Positions 13,460-14,655 of a stretch of DNA of 14,655 nt are shown here, piece after piece. Where the stretch lies: assembly GCA_036796755.1 (NCBI GenBank), contig DAIRCJ010000036.1:1-14655 (forward strand), written 5' to 3'. Within the stretch, counting starts at the first letter, position 1; each line of letters starts with the position of its first letter. The notes beneath the pieces are model-generated. The model did not search any database, was not told where the DNA came from, and saw only the letters and a program-made list of their open reading frames with translations. A program made the translations under genes and the position numbers. The stretch is from CALKMS01 sp036796755. Its GTDB lineage: Bacteria > Actinomycetota > Aquicultoria > SKW223 > CALKMS01.

Positions 13460-14655
13460 CTAAAGACCAGCCTGCCGGACTCCTAAAACTTTCATTTCTT
13501 CTTCAGTTAATCCTACTGCCCTAAGATGAAGGCGGTTTCCTCTTAACGATTCAATAGCGTTTATTCCCATTCCCCCGAGCATCTCTTTAATTTCGTGGCT
13601 CCAGCCACGTAGAAGATTAACCAGACGGCGGGCAGCAATATCTGGATTTAGTCTTTTGGAGAGGTAGGGGTCGGAAGTGGCAATACCCCAGTTGCAAATT
13701 CCGGTGTAGCATTTCTGGCAGACATGGCAACCCATAGCTACCAAGGCGGCAGTTCCAATGTAGACAGCGTCCGCTCCGAGAGCGATGGCTTTAATAACAT
13801 CGCTACTGTTTCTAAACCCGCCGGCAGCAATCAGAGAAACACGATTGCGAATTCCTTCTTCTCGCAAACGGGTGTCGACGGCGGCAATTGCCATTTCTAT
13901 AGGAATACCGACGTTGTCGCGAATGATTTTTGGGGCTGCTCCCGTACCACCTCTGATACCATCGAGAGCTATTATATCAGCGCCAGCTCGGGCTATGCCT
14001 GAAGCAATGGCAGCCGAGTTATGGACAGCGGCTATCTTCACTGATACCGGTTTGGTGTAGTTGGTGGCTTCCTTGAGAGCATAGATGAGTTGAGCAAGGT
14101 CTTCAATGGAGTAAATATCGTGGTGGGGAGCGGGAGAAAGAGCGTCAGTTCCTTTAGGAATCATTCGGGTGTGGGAAACTTCAGCGCTCACCTTTTCCCC
14201 GGGAAGATGGCCGCCAATTCCCGGTTTTGCCCCCTGCCCTATTTTTATCTCAATTATTCGGGAATTATAAAGATAGTCAGGGTGGACACCAAATCGTCCC
14301 GAAGCTACCTGAACAATGGTGTTATCATGGTATTTATAAAGTTTTTTATGTAAACCACCCTCACCAGTGTTCCAGAGTGTCCCGGCTTCTGCTGCCGCTC
14401 TGGCTAAGGCTTCTTGAGCGTTTAAGCTGATTGCTCCATAGGACATAGCGGAAAAGATTATCGGAGTTTCAATAGGAACCAGGGGAGTGCGCTTCTTCCC
14501 TTTCCCGGCGTTTGCTTCAGCCAGGGAATCAGGTTTAGAACCAAGGTAGGTTCTAAGCTCCATTGGTTCTCTTAAAGGGTCAATTGAGGGGTTAGTAACT
14601 TGGGAAGCGTTTAGAATCAGGTTATCCCAGTATATTTTTAAGGGTTTGTCGTTTC
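13460..14655 (-). CDS. gltB: Glutamate synthase FMN/Fe-S synthase domain (GltB domain 2), 5' end outside window
   Basis: The catalytic domain that reduces 2-oxoglutarate plus ammonia (from glutamine) to glutamate. About 397 residues are visible. The reading frame stays open to the right edge, with NASQVTNPSIDPLRE upstream of the first in-window Met (14563), so that Met is internal and the gene is longer. FMN-site segments include SAMSYGAISLNAQEAL, NTGEGG, IKIGQGAKPGIGGHLPG, VSVKIAAV, ALDGIRGGTGAAP and AAGGFRNSSDVIKA. The C-x5-C-x4-C of the 3Fe-4S cluster lies in GCHVCQKCYTGICNWGIATSDP. Glutaminase and GXGXG domains are absent from this chain; the GXGXG domain is the next gene. This split arrangement is known from archaea, Thermotogae and other anaerobes. 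The electron donor (NADPH or ferredoxin) cannot be told here. Confidence 0.93.
   Translation of the reverse strand, partial: NDKPLKIYWDNLILNASQVTNPSIDPLREPMELRTYLGSKPDSLAEANAGKGKKRTPLVPIETPIIFSAMSYGAISLNAQEALARAAAEAGTLWNTGEGGLHKKLYKYHDNTIVQVASGRFGVHPDYLYNSRIIEIKIGQGAKPGIGGHLPGEKVSAEVSHTRMIPKGTDALSPAPHHDIYSIEDLAQLIYALKEATNYTKPVSVKIAAVHNSAAIASGIARAGADIIALDGIRGGTGAAPKIIRDNVGIPIEMAIAAVDTRLREEGIRNRVSLIAAGGFRNSSDVIKAIALGADAVYIGTAALVAMGCHVCQKCYTGICNWGIATSDPYLSKRLNPDIAARRLVNLLRGWSHEIKEMLGGMGINAIESLRGNRLHLRAVGLTEEEMKVLGVRQAGL

Noticed and set aside
14564..14655. ATG at 14563 as the true start of the glutamate synthase domain gene
   Set aside because: The frame remains open to the window edge with family-typical sequence (NASQVTNPSIDPLRE), so this Met is internal.

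Overview
The window comes from a bacterium. Promoter-like TTGACA/TATAAT boxes, Shine-Dalgarno sites, an ANTAR regulator and a class II tRNA-Leu with an encoded CCA end all point that way. An archaeal-type PEP carboxylase, a glutamate synthase encoded as separate domain genes, and a ferredoxin-fused DUF362 protein suggest an anaerobe, possibly thermophilic, from a deep-branching or Gram-positive-like lineage. I cannot name a taxon. Coding density is high and no intergenic gap exceeds about 240 bases.

Left third (1-4594): a phosphomannomutase gene (running off the left edge) and a bifunctional mannose-1-phosphate guanylyltransferase/mannose-6-phosphate isomerase gene overlap by 14 bases on the minus strand. 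Together they would make GDP-mannose from fructose-6-phosphate. A GT4 glycosyltransferase diverges from them, and a DedA-family membrane protein converges on it with a 4-base gap.

Middle (4595-7920): tRNA-Leu(CAA) with its own promoter, archaeal-type PEP carboxylase (ppcA, minus), and a divergent DUF362/2x[4Fe-4S] protein. Both ppcA and the DUF362 gene lack a Shine-Dalgarno, and each has a promoter-like sequence placed so that transcription would begin at or next to the ATG, suggesting leaderless mRNAs.

Right half (7921-14655): a nitrogen-assimilation cluster. A GAF-GAF-ANTAR RNA-binding regulator (minus) is divergent from glnA-amtB-glnB (plus). Split glutamate synthase genes (GXGXG domain and FMN synthase domain, minus) converge on glnB and run off the right edge.

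The most interesting result is a pair of ANTAR-type antitermination leaders, one before glnA and one between glnA and amtB. Each has two hairpins with hexanucleotide loops carrying A at position 1 and G at position 4. In each, the second hairpin (P2, loop AAAGGC) shares its 3' strand with an intrinsic terminator. The two copies differ by a compensated change that preserves both alternative structures. The divergently encoded GAF-GAF-ANTAR protein is the obvious cognate regulator. The PII protein lacks the uridylylated Tyr51 and the phosphorylated Ser49 of other PII proteins, and the glutamine synthetase looks like the non-adenylylated alpha type. Nitrogen control here may therefore rest on sensing by GAF domains and transcript antitermination rather than covalent modification cascades.
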